This document shows, in pieces, positions 46,739 through 56,223 of a stretch of DNA of 64,000 nt; the first letter of the stretch is position 1, and each line of letters starts with the position of its first letter. The DNA is taken from positions 62,001 to 126,000 of the forward strand of contig JAPXFQ010002706.1 in the NCBI GenBank assembly GCA_028564705.1, written 5' to 3'. This DNA comes from Apricaphanius iberus. Its lineage: Eukaryota; Chordata; Actinopteri; Cyprinodontiformes; Aphaniidae. Both the position numbers and the translations under genes were made by a program. Under the pieces are notes generated by a model. It ran no database searches and was not told the origin of the DNA. It was given only the letters and a program-made list of their open reading frames with translations.

Positions 46739-48544
46739 ATGATACTTATTTAAAATCACAGACTCATTCTCTGTACCATTCAACACGGTGCTTATAAAAA
46801 TAATTTAGACCAGTTTGTTGCTTTCCAATTAACACCGTTTGCTTTTCGTTCCATTCTTATAATTACTGTTCATAGCTTTATCTTTATTTAGACCAACTTA
46901 ATCAAATCCTGCTTAGATCAATCAAAAGCAACAAATCCACCTAATTAAAGATTCAAAAATGCAACTTTTATTTTTACTATACACTCCCCTCTTTTTAATT
47001 TTAAAGATGAAATCAAAAATTAAAACTTCACCAAGTCAGAATCGACTCATGAGTAACTGTTCTTAGTCATTTGCGTTTAATTGTAACATGCATAATTATC
47101 CCAATAACTGTACATGCTCTCCTCATGTGATAAATTGAGCCTTCTCAGGCAAAACCAGTTAGCTAAATTCAGCATGTACTTCTTAATCTTTAATCTCCGT
47201 ACCGTAACAGTTCAGTTAAATGTGAAACACCTTAAATTGCCCTTCGTAGAAATGTGCGAAAACATTGCCTAAGGGAGTTGCAAACAAAATTTATCTGAAC
47301 AGTTATCTTGAGGCCGTTTTTTACATCCTAATTAACCAGAAAATTTTAACAAAATCCAAATTCGTTTAAGTCTTAACAAGGCAATCTTCTGCAGGAGTCT
47401 GTAATCACTTTCTATCCAAAATCAACTTTTAGCTTGCAACACAAAGAACATGCAGTTAGGATTAAAGCACAAAACACATTGACACACAACAGCAAAAACG
47501 CTAGCATAGCTAGCAGCCTGCAGCAACGTGGTACCGTAAACTCTCTTTGTGCAACGAAACCTAAAACAGTACAAAACGTACGGCGAAAACACTCAAGAAA
47601 ATCGCAACACACACTTTAGAAAATGACTTACCGCAATACCAGGACTTTATCCGCACAATTTATACCACTTTACCAAACTTTAATTCGGCATGAACAAAAC
47701 CATCTCCTGTCCGTCCAACACAGACTGAAACATATGTTTCCAACACAGCCGTACCGCACAGAAAACACCGAATTTACAACGTCCGTTACAGCCCAAAACC
47801 ATTAACAAAAAACACAACATTATAAGCGGTGATTTTTAGACCTTAATACATTATTTTATCGCGGAGGTTTAGACCAATCTGTTACAATTTTCGTAGTCTG
47901 CTTTGAGAAATTTCCCGGCGCCGGCCTCCAGAAAACCACTCAAAAGACTCGAACACATGGCAGAAAACCGCCTATTACCACTAATTTATTTATCAAAACA
48001 AATAGTCAAAGCTGTCGTATGTTAGCCGTGCTATTAAGCAGAAAATCACACAGAATTAGCTCCGCCATCTCACCACCTAGCTTTGGGTGTCCGCTCTGAT
48101 GGCCTGTTATAAATGTTCACAACTAATTCTTATAGATTTTTAATTTCAGTTATCCATCATATTTAGTTAGATATTTATTTATCTATTTTAATTTATTTAT
48201 TATACTCGAGTTCATTATTTATACTATAACATTTTAACACAAACGCAACATCTCCAGCACGTCTCGCAAAGCGCCTGCGTAAAAAACCATCACACACGCA
48301 CACATACAGACACACATACACAAGTGCATGCGCCTCACACACCTGCTCGGCACCTCAAAAACAGTACTTTTATAATATTATTAAAAACTAACCTAACAAC
48401 ACTAACCTCAATCGGACCACACCAAAAGTCGGACCATCACTCACAACCCAATTTGCTTGGCTCAATCGCGCGTTTGGGGATACGCCGGCTTCAACAAGGT
48501 AATCCGTCCAGATTAACAGAGGGCTCCCCAGGCTCTTCTGCAAT

Positions 48545-48685
48545 CTATTTTCGTTTGCCAGCCTTGAAGAATCTTCCGAAAGCGTCCTTTCGAAATTGAG
48601 AATGCCAATTCTCAAGCCCCGATCCGCACTTTGGCTCCGATTTTATTCGTTGAAGGGACCGCTCCATCCGGTCCATCTGCTCCAT
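48545..48685 (-). CDS. Short frame near LTR-element 5' end
   Basis: A minus-strand frame of 46 codons, MEQMDRMERSLQRIKSEPKC and onward, ending in a Lys/Arg-rich KDAFGRFFKAGKRK. It lies about 330 bp downstream of the primer site, within the only GC-richer part of the interior (48.45-48.80 kb). Two other minus-strand frames overlap it. It might be a leader frame or the remains of a gag start; there is no domain evidence. Confidence 0.2.
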   Translation of the reverse strand: MEQMDRMERSLQRIKSEPKCGSGLENWHSQFRKDAFGRFFKAGKRK

Positions 48686-48990
48686 TGTCCCCCTGGGCGC
48701 GCAGAGTAACAAACTCCATCTCCCAGCAGGCACCGGTGTTTCTCTGCGGGGCGCAAAGCAGGTCGCAGTCATGCGCAGAACAGAGACACAGACAAGCAGC
48801 TTCAACGGGCCCGCAACAGTTAATCTGCTCAAAACAAAAAACATATTTAACTTGCATGACAACATTACCCAATGTTAGATTAACCAATCAAAAGAATTTA
48901 AAACTACGCAACTATGCGCAAATTGTCAATAGAGCAAATACATGTCCATTAATTAATTTAAAAAAGAACTGGATCTTGGTCCAAACTCTG

Positions 48991-49009
48991 CACACGGTCG
49001 AGGTCACCA
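48991..49009 (-). promoter_or_regulatory. tRNA-Trp-type primer-binding site
   Basis: On the minus strand, two bases after the LTR end, TGGTGACCTCGACCGTG is found. The 3' end of vertebrate tRNA-Trp would call for TGGTGACCCCGACGTG, so it matches with one substitution and one extra base. Avian leukosis-type viruses use this primer, but the resemblance does not by itself define the family. Confidence 0.6.
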
Positions 49010-49011
49010 TT

Positions 49012-49597
49012 TGTTGAATTAAATATTATCAAAAATAATTCAGTGCATGTTCAAAACAGAGACAAGGAACCAATTTCCAGTTCTTAACATTTATTTTGAA
49101 CAGATTAACAAATATGCGGTTTTACAGAGAAAACATGCCCTAATTTCTCTGGGCCAGACAAAGATTTCTGACGAAGAATGGTTTCCGTGTCATAACTTTT
49201 ATAAACATCCAAAACCTCCCAGGATTAATCTGCTCCAATCAGAAAGTTTTAAACAGTGTCTTAACAATGATTGGATGTCAAAAATTATGCAGTCATAAGG
49301 GACGTGTCTTTTCTCCTGGATCCAAGTAAAAAGTTCATTCTGAGTTTTATGGTCCTAAGCAAAACTCCCAGCTTTATGGCCTTGGTTCTGGCATCCTAAA
49401 TCTACAGACATCCTGTTTTTACAGCCTGCAATAAAACTCTTTGTCTCAGAGGTCCTCAAAGGTCACACATACTCCCCATTATTTATCCACGGCCTCTGCT
49501 GCTCCTCAAAAAGTGCCCAATTAAAATATTGATAAAAACAGATTTTTACCTCTGACTTCTTACTAAAGATATTAGCCCCCAAAAAATAGATACAACA
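49012..49597 (-). repeat. 5' LTR
   Basis: Upstream copy with respect to the minus-strand transcript. It has the same length as the other LTR and is about 99% identical. The promoter would fire toward lower coordinates. Just outside it, 'ccctctcacgcttagttgct' continues the interrupted hairpin unit. Confidence 0.88.
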
Positions 49598-49622
49598 CCC
49601 TCTCACGCTTAGTTGCTCGGCC
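49598..49622. repeat. Hairpin repeat unit, interrupted half
   Basis: Continues from 36581 across the LTR element: '...atgccc' on the left and 'ccctctcacgcttagttgct' on the right make one unit when joined. It lies directly before the 760-bp array. Confidence 0.7.
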
Positions 49623-49639
49623 TAATAATAAAAAATTAA

Positions 49640-51870
49640 AGCTGCACTTTTACCAAGCCCCATGATAAAATTTGCTTGATGAAGTGTTTAAAAGGCAAAC
49701 ATGGAACATTTAAACCAAAATGGCCGACCTCAAGAGGAAAAAGCACCCTTGATTAAAAATTCTTTTAAGGAGTCTTGAGAATCCGTATATTTTCTGAATT
49801 GAATAATTGTTGCTCAAAAAGTGCTTGATGAGGATTACTTTAATGACTCTAGGTGGCGCTGTGCAGGTATTAAGCCAAAAACGGCAAATATTTCAGTACT
49901 TATGTCCTTAGGGCCGTATTTCTATCCATGTTGCTGAATTTAGAGCAGATCACATAATGTGTTTAGAAACTAGAGTCAAACGTATTTCCATGGCGTGATG
50001 TGAGGATTCGCCATGCTGCTACAGCCACACTCACTTTCTAAACCTTTCAGCTCTGGGCAAAAAATTAAAGCAGCCTCTGTTGAGTCACTGTCCACGGTTA
50101 AATGTTGATTAGGTAAAAGGAGCCAAATATCAACCTATCTTACTGTAACATTACACTTCCTGTTTTGAGGGGGCAGGGCTTTGATGACATAAGTAAATTA
50201 CTTCAATATGGTGTTCGGTTGTGGTATGTGATGACAGTTCTGACGTATGTTAAAGATGCGATGTTTAAAATGGAACATAATACACCTAATTATGTGGCAA
50301 AAAGCTAAAACTGTAGAGGTGCTGTTATGTCAAAAAATTCTCCTTAACATGTTCGATCCCCCATGCTTTAGACAGTCATTTCTAAGTATTTACATCCTGA
50401 GCTGAAAGAGGAGTTTGTTTTCATTTGAAATATTTAAATTGCACAAAAAGGCAGCTTTTATCCAAAATGTCTGACTTTCTGTGAGTGGTTGACAAGGGTT
50501 CAAAATATTTTCTGTCCAAGTTCATCACAAACTGAATATATCTACTGAATTTCACACTTCTATATGATAGAAATGCTTACTGATTATTATTTTAGTGATC
50601 CTAGGGGGCGCTGTGCATGAAATAGTCCCACCCCCAAAATATTTTCATGTATATATGTTAGGGGATGGACCAATATCCATGTTCTTGAATTTGGTGCAGA
50701 TAAGACAATGCATGTGGAATTTAGTGCCAAACGTATGTCCATGGTATGAGGCCAAGCTGCCAGAGCCACACCCTTCTAAGGGCACCCTCAGTAATAGACA
50801 CAGAGTCACCCTAACTTATTTCCCGGTACTGTGCAGTGCACCAGCCTGATTAGGTCAAGGGTGTAAATTCCAGCCCTTTCAAAGCAAAACATTACACTTC
50901 CTGTTCTGAGGGGGCGGGGTTTAACTTATGTCAAAAATTGACCACCTATGATCGTCAGGGATCTGATGAACATCCAACACTGAAGACTTCAGCCATCTGT
51001 GACTTTCTGAAGAGGAGTTATAACTGCTTGAATATATGTGGCGAAAAGCCTAAGTTTGAGGCTTAGCCATGCTCACCTAGTTAGACGCAGAAAAATTCCT
51101 TTGCTAACTTTTGATCCCCAGTGCCTTATGTCTCTCTTCCCAGGTTTAGAAGTCTGTAGGTTAAAAGATGTAGGAGGAGTTCAATCAAATACGACCTGTA
51201 CAAATGGCACAAAATGGCATGTTTGATTAAAAATGGCCGACTTCCTGCTGGGTTTGGACCATGGCTCCAAGAGACTTTTTTTAAGGTCGTGAGGCCTTAA
51301 AAAAAAGGCCTCACGACCTTAAAATGACTTGTCCACAAAGAAAGTATGGCTTGGGTCTGGTCTTTTTAAAGGATGTAGGGGGCGCTGTGGAGTAATTAGG
51401 CCACGCCATCCACATTTTAGCATACACAACTCTCTGGGGATTGACTAATTTCCATCATGTCAAATCTGGTTAGGATTGGAAACGTTTTTTGGATATTAGA
51501 GCAAAACGTATGGCCATGGTGTGACACAACACTTTGACATGCTGCCACAACCACACCCTTTGTTGAAAACTCTTAGTACTGGACACAGCGGTACCTCAAC
51601 TAGTTTGCAGCAGCTGTGCAGCATTGTTATGCTAATTTGCTCAACTGTGTAAGTTCTGGAAGTTTCACGGCAAAACATTACACTTCCTGTTCTGAGGGGG
51701 CGGGGCTTAAGTGATGTCAAGACTTGAACATATAGGATCTTCAGGGACCTGATGATTATCCACCACAGCACGTTTCACCCATGTGTGACATTAGGAATAT
51801 GAATTATAACGGTTTTAATATTTTTGCCGTGTAGTCCAACTTTAAGGCCTGGCCTCGCCCCTTCAACCTT
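49640..51870. repeat. 760-bp tandem unit array, first three copies
   Basis: Landmark GGCGCT boxes ('aggtggcgctgtgca', 'agggggcgctgtgcat', 'agggggcgctgtggag') occur at 49855, 50607 and 51381, so periods are about 752 and 774. Each is followed by a 'ccatggtgtga'-type box about 150 bp later and by 'acacttcctgttctgagggg' about 290 bp later. The copies are clearly diverged from each other and contain no coding frame. A fourth copy continues beyond the L2 insertion. Confidence 0.85.
51279..51324. repeat. Perfect 20-bp palindrome with 6-nt loop
   Basis: The arms TTTTAAGGTCGTGAGGCCTT (51279-51298) and its exact inverse (51305-51324) are separated by six A. It lies inside the third 760-bp unit; the corresponding place in the fourth unit (near 55680) lacks it. 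Confidence 0.9.
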
Positions 51871-52069
51871 ATCATCATCCTTTATTTATAAAGCACGTTT
51901 AAACAGCGAAAACGCCAACCAAAGTGCTGTACAACACAATAAATCACAAAACAAATAAAATCCAGCAGTATAAAACAGGTAAAACAAGTAGAAACTAAAA
52001 ACAAACCACAAGGGTTTCACTGCCACAGCCGAAAATGCCAGGGAATAAAAATATGTCTTAAAACAAACT

Positions 52070-53990
52070 TTAAAAGTGGGGAGGTAAGGGGCGAGTCGGA
52101 CCGTCAGGGGTAGTTTGCTTCCAAAGCTTAGGAGCATAAACTGAAAAAGCCTGTTCCCCACTGGCCTTATAACGGGCAGGAGGAACAAGCAGAAGTTGCC
52201 GTTCAGATGACCTGAGGGATCTTGCCGGAACATAAGGGCTTAGAAGCTGTGCCAAATAAGAGGGGGCCATTCCATGCATTGATGTATAAACAAACAGAAT
52301 TTTAAACTTTATGGGAAAACGAACCGGAAGCCAGTGTAAACTTGCCAATATAGGGGTAATGTGCTGGCGCCGGTCTGTGCCCATCAGAAACCTTGCGGCA
52401 GCATTCTGCACCAACTGGAGCTGCACCACAGAAGAGGAAGGAACACCATATAGGATCGAGTTGGCATAGGCCAGACGTGACGTCACGAAGGCATGGACAA
52501 CTGACTTAAGATCTTTATTATTTAGGACAGATCTTAACTTGGTCAGCCGGCGGAAATTAAAGAAACAAGACCTGACCATCTGGTTAATCTGTGCATCCAT
52601 TTTGAAAAGTGCGTCCAGAGTGGCCCCCAAATTTTTAATTGTAGGCTTCACCAAAACAGACAATGAAGGGGGCAGAGATTGCTCCACAGCAGAGGGGGAG
52701 CACGGGGCAAAGAAAATAGCCTCCAGTTTGTGGCTATTCAGGTGGAGGAAATTAGCTGAGAGCCAGGACTTGATTTCGCTCAGGCAATCACTAAGTGGTT
52801 GCACATGGTCTGAAGATTTTAGGGCCATATAAAGCTGACAATCATCAGCATAAAGGTGATAATTCACATGGAATTTTAAAAAAAATTGCTGCCATGTGTA
52901 AAATATATAAATTAAAAAGAAGTGGACCTAAAATAGACCCCTGGGGAACCCCACAAAAAAGAGGTGCCACTCTAGAGGCACAATTCCACAGGGCAACATT
53001 AAAACACCTGCCATCGAAATAGGAGTGGAACCACTTTAGAGCTGTTCCACGGATGCCAATGAACTGCTCCAGTCGCTGTAGTAAAATTGTGTGGTCTACA
53101 GTGTCAAAAGCAGCAGATAGATCTAAAAGCAACAACAGCACATGGGAGCCAGCATCAGAGGCTAGCAAAATATCGTTAAAGACCCTAATAAGAGCAGTCT
53201 CAGTGCTGTGGTGAGGACGAAAACCAGACATAAAAGTATCTAAAAAAGTGTTAAATTTAATAAAATTAAAAATCTGTACAAAAAACATATTTTCCAACAA
53301 TTTGGAGAGGAAAGAGAGCTTAGATATGGGGCGGAAATTGTTCAGGTCATTAGAGTCCAAGCCTTGCTTTTTTAAAACAGGCTGGACCACCGCATGCTTA
53401 AACTCCTGGAGAACAATCCCCGTCCTCAGACTTGCATTCAGGATCTCCAGGATCGGTTGAGCAATTACTGGGAAAACTTCCTTCAGAAAACGAGAGGGCA
53501 TAAAATCACAGGGAGAGCCAGAGGGCTTCATAGCAGCAACTGTTGTCCGGAGGAAGGAAGAAGAGATAGGGGAAAAATGCTCAAAAGAATATAATGGGGA
53601 ACAAGAAGGGGCTGTTGGATGAGAGGGAGGGAGAATCTGAGCCCTAATTGTGGCAACTTTAGAAAAACAAAAATGCAAAAATTGAGTGCACCTTTCCTCC
53701 GAGGTGTTGGAAAACGGGGCGTTAGGTGACAGGACCGTATTTACAGTAGAGTAGAGTACTCGCTGATTACCCGAATGTTGGATGACAATAGCAGCAAAAA
53801 AATAAAAACGGGCCTTCCGAGCAACGCGCTGGTAATGCCTCCAGGCCACACGGAGAAGTAGGAAGGAAGCTTGAGATTGAACCTTTTTCCACCACCGCTC
53901 ACATCGCCTGCATACCAGTCTGGCAGTACGGGTATGAAGGTTAAGCCAAGGATCAGAGCGACAGCGGGAGCGCAGATATCATAGAGGGGC
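52070..53990 (-). pseudogene. L2 LINE reverse transcriptase
   Basis: Two long minus-strand frames (334 codons at 52845-53849 and 265 codons at 52070-52867) together cover the RT of an L2-clade ORF2. Blocks in order: [73 protein letters not shown], then after a frame change in an A-run near 52880 the catalytic LYADDCQLY (codons at 52841-52852), LHLNSHKLEAIFF, and a C-terminal LASLHWLPVRFPIKFKILF region. The aspartates of the RT core are intact. The frame break and a stop near 53985 make it non-functional as it stands. Confidence 0.88.
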
Positions 53991-54287
53991 AATCTGATCA
54001 AGCACAGATATGCAAGAGGCAGAAAGGAGGGATAGGTGGATCTCCGGTTCAGAGGAATCCTCAAAGTAAAGCAAAGAATCAGAAAATAATGTTGAAAACT
54101 CAATGACTGAGGAAGGAGTACTGCGGCGAGCACAAAAAGTCCCCGCCTGCCTAGGAGAGATTGGTCGGGCCACATCCATATGAAACAGAACAGGAACATG
54201 ATCAGACAAAGAAAAAACATCAGGGCGGACCTCTGTAACATTGACACCAAAAGAAAAACCCTGATCCAGTATGTGAGACCCCCCGTG

Positions 54288-54655
54288 AGAATCAGAATCA
54301 GAATCAGAATCAGTTTATTGGCCAAGTATGTCACATACAAGGAATTTGACTCCGGCAAACTTTTTCCTCCAGTACAGAACTTGAATAAGTGAAATAAAAA
54401 ATAAAAAATAAAAAAAAAATAAAAATATGAACAAAAATAAGTAAAAATACAAATAAATATCAGATCGTAAATAATAAAGGATAATATATACACCAAGCTG
54501 GGGTTATTTTACAGTGAGTATGTACAGAAGTGCAGAGTTATAGTTTATTGTTATGTGAGTGCACTCACACACTGTGACTAGACAGAGTTCGTCAGAGCGA
54601 CAGCCTGGGGGAAAAAACTGTTTTTGTGTCGGGTGGTTTTGGCGTACAACGCTCT
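54288..54655 (-). mobile_element. LINE 3' end nested in L2
   Basis: The minus strand carries a C-terminal TTRHKNSFFPQAVAL block of a different LINE, an A-rich region, 'ccttgtatgtgacatacttg', and a tail of CTGATT repeats (54288-54312). Removing 54288-54655, and counting one 'gtg' of the duplicated target, restores the L2 endonuclease reading. The family is the common fish LINE with (ATTCTG)n tails, Rex1-like or I-like. Confidence 0.8.
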
Positions 54656-55245
54656 GTGGGGAAGTCAACCAACTGAGTCAGTCCACAAGAGTCCATTAAG
54701 TTACAAAAATCAGCCACCAGAAGCTTCTGAGGACAACAGACATGAATATTAAAATCTCCAAGTATAAGTAGATGATCATACTTGAGGAGGACATCAGCAA
54801 GGAAGTCCAAGAATTGAGAGGCAGAATTAGCCTTAGGAGGCCGATATACTAAAACACAAAGGGTCGGAGGCGACAATCCAAATTCAAAAGTGGACAGTTC
54901 GAAAGAGTCACAATTACCCTGGTAGGAGGTAGACCGACAGGGAATATTAGCCTTGAAAATAGTCAACAGCCCCAGGCCGCGGCCCGTTGGCCTGGGAAGA
55001 TTCAGGTAGGCACACCCAGCAGGTAATAGTTCGGCGATAGGAGCCAACTCACCCGGCACGGTCCAAGACTCCGAGATATAAAAGACGTCCAACTCCCGAT
55101 CGATGAAGAAATCCTTCAGGACGAACTTTTTATTCTGGATCGAACGGGCGTTGATCAAAGCGCACCGCAACGGCGCCGCCGGTCGGAGGACAGGACCTCC
55201 AGAGATGTGGCAGTTGTTAACACGTCGGAGGTTAGATGCCGTCAC
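54656..55245 (-). pseudogene. L2 LINE apurinic endonuclease domain
   Basis: A minus-strand frame from the Met at 55245. Active-site blocks of the exonuclease-III fold are visible: ALINARSIQNK (N), LDVFYISESW (E), VLVYRPP, LLILGDFNIHV (D-x-N), and the segment GLTQLVDFPT, after which a nested LINE insertion interrupts. The frame runs into the insertion and ends there (54592). The fold continues beyond the insertion with HILDQGFSFG near 54265 and SDHVPVLFH near 54205. Confidence 0.85.
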
Positions 55246-55500
55246 TCTACGCCGGCATCTGTGACAGGTCCAGGACAGCAGCTCCAGGAGATGGGAAGCA
55301 CAGACGATGGAGCGACATCGAGGCCCAGAAATCAGACGGAGTTGCTGCGCTCTGACAGCGCTATCCAGAGCCGATCGAAGTCTAACCCGGCGGCCACTAT
55401 GACAGCCACGGCGGCGTTTCGGGAGCCTCCCCTGGGGATGTATCCTCCATAGAGTGACAGGAACACAGGGAAACTGTTGTTGGAGCGTTTCCCGATGGTT

Positions 55501-55925
55501 ACTGTTGTAAGGCTGATAACTTTTAATCCCCCATGCCTGACGGCTATTCTGACCGATTTAGTAGACGATTGCTGAAAATTCCAGGAAGGAGTTCGTCAAA
55601 GTTCAACATGTGTGAAATGAGCGTTTGATTCAAAATGGCCGACTTCCTGTGCGTCTGGGACTATGACATCATGAGAGTTTTTTGTTCGTCTAGAAGAGTT
55701 CTAACAATGTACCAAGTTTCAAATTGCTATGTTAAACCATGTGGATATAATAAAGATTAGGGGGCGCTGTTGAGCTATTTGGCCACGCCCCTTTTAAATT
55801 CCCTTAGAATACGTACATTTCACGCACACCTGATGCCCCCACCAAATATGGTACGTTTTTGAATATGTTTAGGCCTCCAAAAAGCCAATTCATTTGGGAG
55901 AAGAAAAATAAGTAACAGTACAGAA
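55501..55925. repeat. 760-bp tandem unit array, rest
   Basis: Completes the third unit and starts a fourth, with GGCGCT at 55763. Subtracting the L2 length from the distance to the previous box gives about 760 bp. It stops just before the right hairpin units. Confidence 0.75.
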
Positions 55926-55930
55926 ACAAT

Positions 55931-56016
55931 AGGCCTTTGCAGCGCTTAGCTGCTTGGGCCTAAAAACAAACGTTAGAGATGTAATAGGCCTTCGCAGCGC
56001 TTAGCTGCTCGGGCCT
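55931..56016. repeat. Hairpin-forming repeat cluster, right
   Basis: Two units (55931-55961 and 55986-56016) nearly identical to those at 36.4 kb, with the same inverted GCAGC/GCTGC and AGGCC/GGCCT pairs and the same 'gttagagatgtaata' spacer. Confidence 0.88.
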
Positions 56017-56223
56017 AATAATCAGAAACCTTTTTGCAGCAGGAGGATTTTATAATTATAAATGAGTCAACTCCTTCCAATTATCAAAATTTCACATTCT
56101 TACAAGTACTGGGCGAGGAGGAGTTGCAACCATCTTTCATTCAGATTAGCAAATTTGCCATAGACCAAGTACAGCTCTTTTGAACATCTAATCCTTAGTT
56201 TTCCTTATCCATGCTGCAAAACA

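Larger units (their letters stand above)
42606..48990 (-). other. LTR-element interior, 5' part
   Basis: About 6.4 kb, very AT-rich except at 48.45-48.8 kb. The part 42605-44500 and the area around 47860-47990 match the old inverted copy at 5.3-9.15 kb. I searched the listed frames on the minus strand for retroviral protease, reverse transcriptase and integrase motifs and saw none. Confidence 0.5.
36582..49597 (-). mobile_element. LTR retroelement (endogenous retrovirus-like)
   Basis: Two direct 586-bp LTRs bound 11.8 kb. On the minus strand the LTR starts TGTTGTATC and ends AATTCAACA (TG...CA). Next to the right-hand LTR is a primer site matching tRNA-Trp, and next to the left-hand LTR is a polypurine tract, so the element reads right to left. 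Both LTRs carry TATAAAA and, about 110 bp later, AATAAA on that strand. By eye they differ by five substitutions and two 1-bp indels, so insertion is recent. I see no gag, protease, polymerase or envelope similarity in the interior, of which 3.9 kb is a later DNA transposon. It is either a non-autonomous derivative or strongly decayed. Confidence 0.8.
51871..55500 (-). mobile_element. L2-clade LINE, about 3.6 kb
   Basis: The 3' end is at the left. The minus strand finishes 'gctttataaataaaggatga' with a GATGAT tail at 51871-51885. Reading upstream come the RT C-terminus, RT core, linker and endonuclease, up to about 55250, with a GC-rich 5' region to about 55500. It interrupts the 760-bp array. 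A younger LINE tail is nested at 54288-54655. Only a few frameshifts separate the coding blocks, so it is relatively young among the L2 copies here. Confidence 0.85.

Noticed and set aside
54277..54496. Tyr/Phe-rich hydrophobic minus-strand segment looking like membrane spans
   Set aside because: Translation of the A/T-rich tail of the nested LINE.
36385..56016. Possible CRISPR-like array from regularly spaced hairpin units
   Set aside because: Only two or three units per cluster, near-identical spacers, and a eukaryotic context make these ordinary dispersed repeats.
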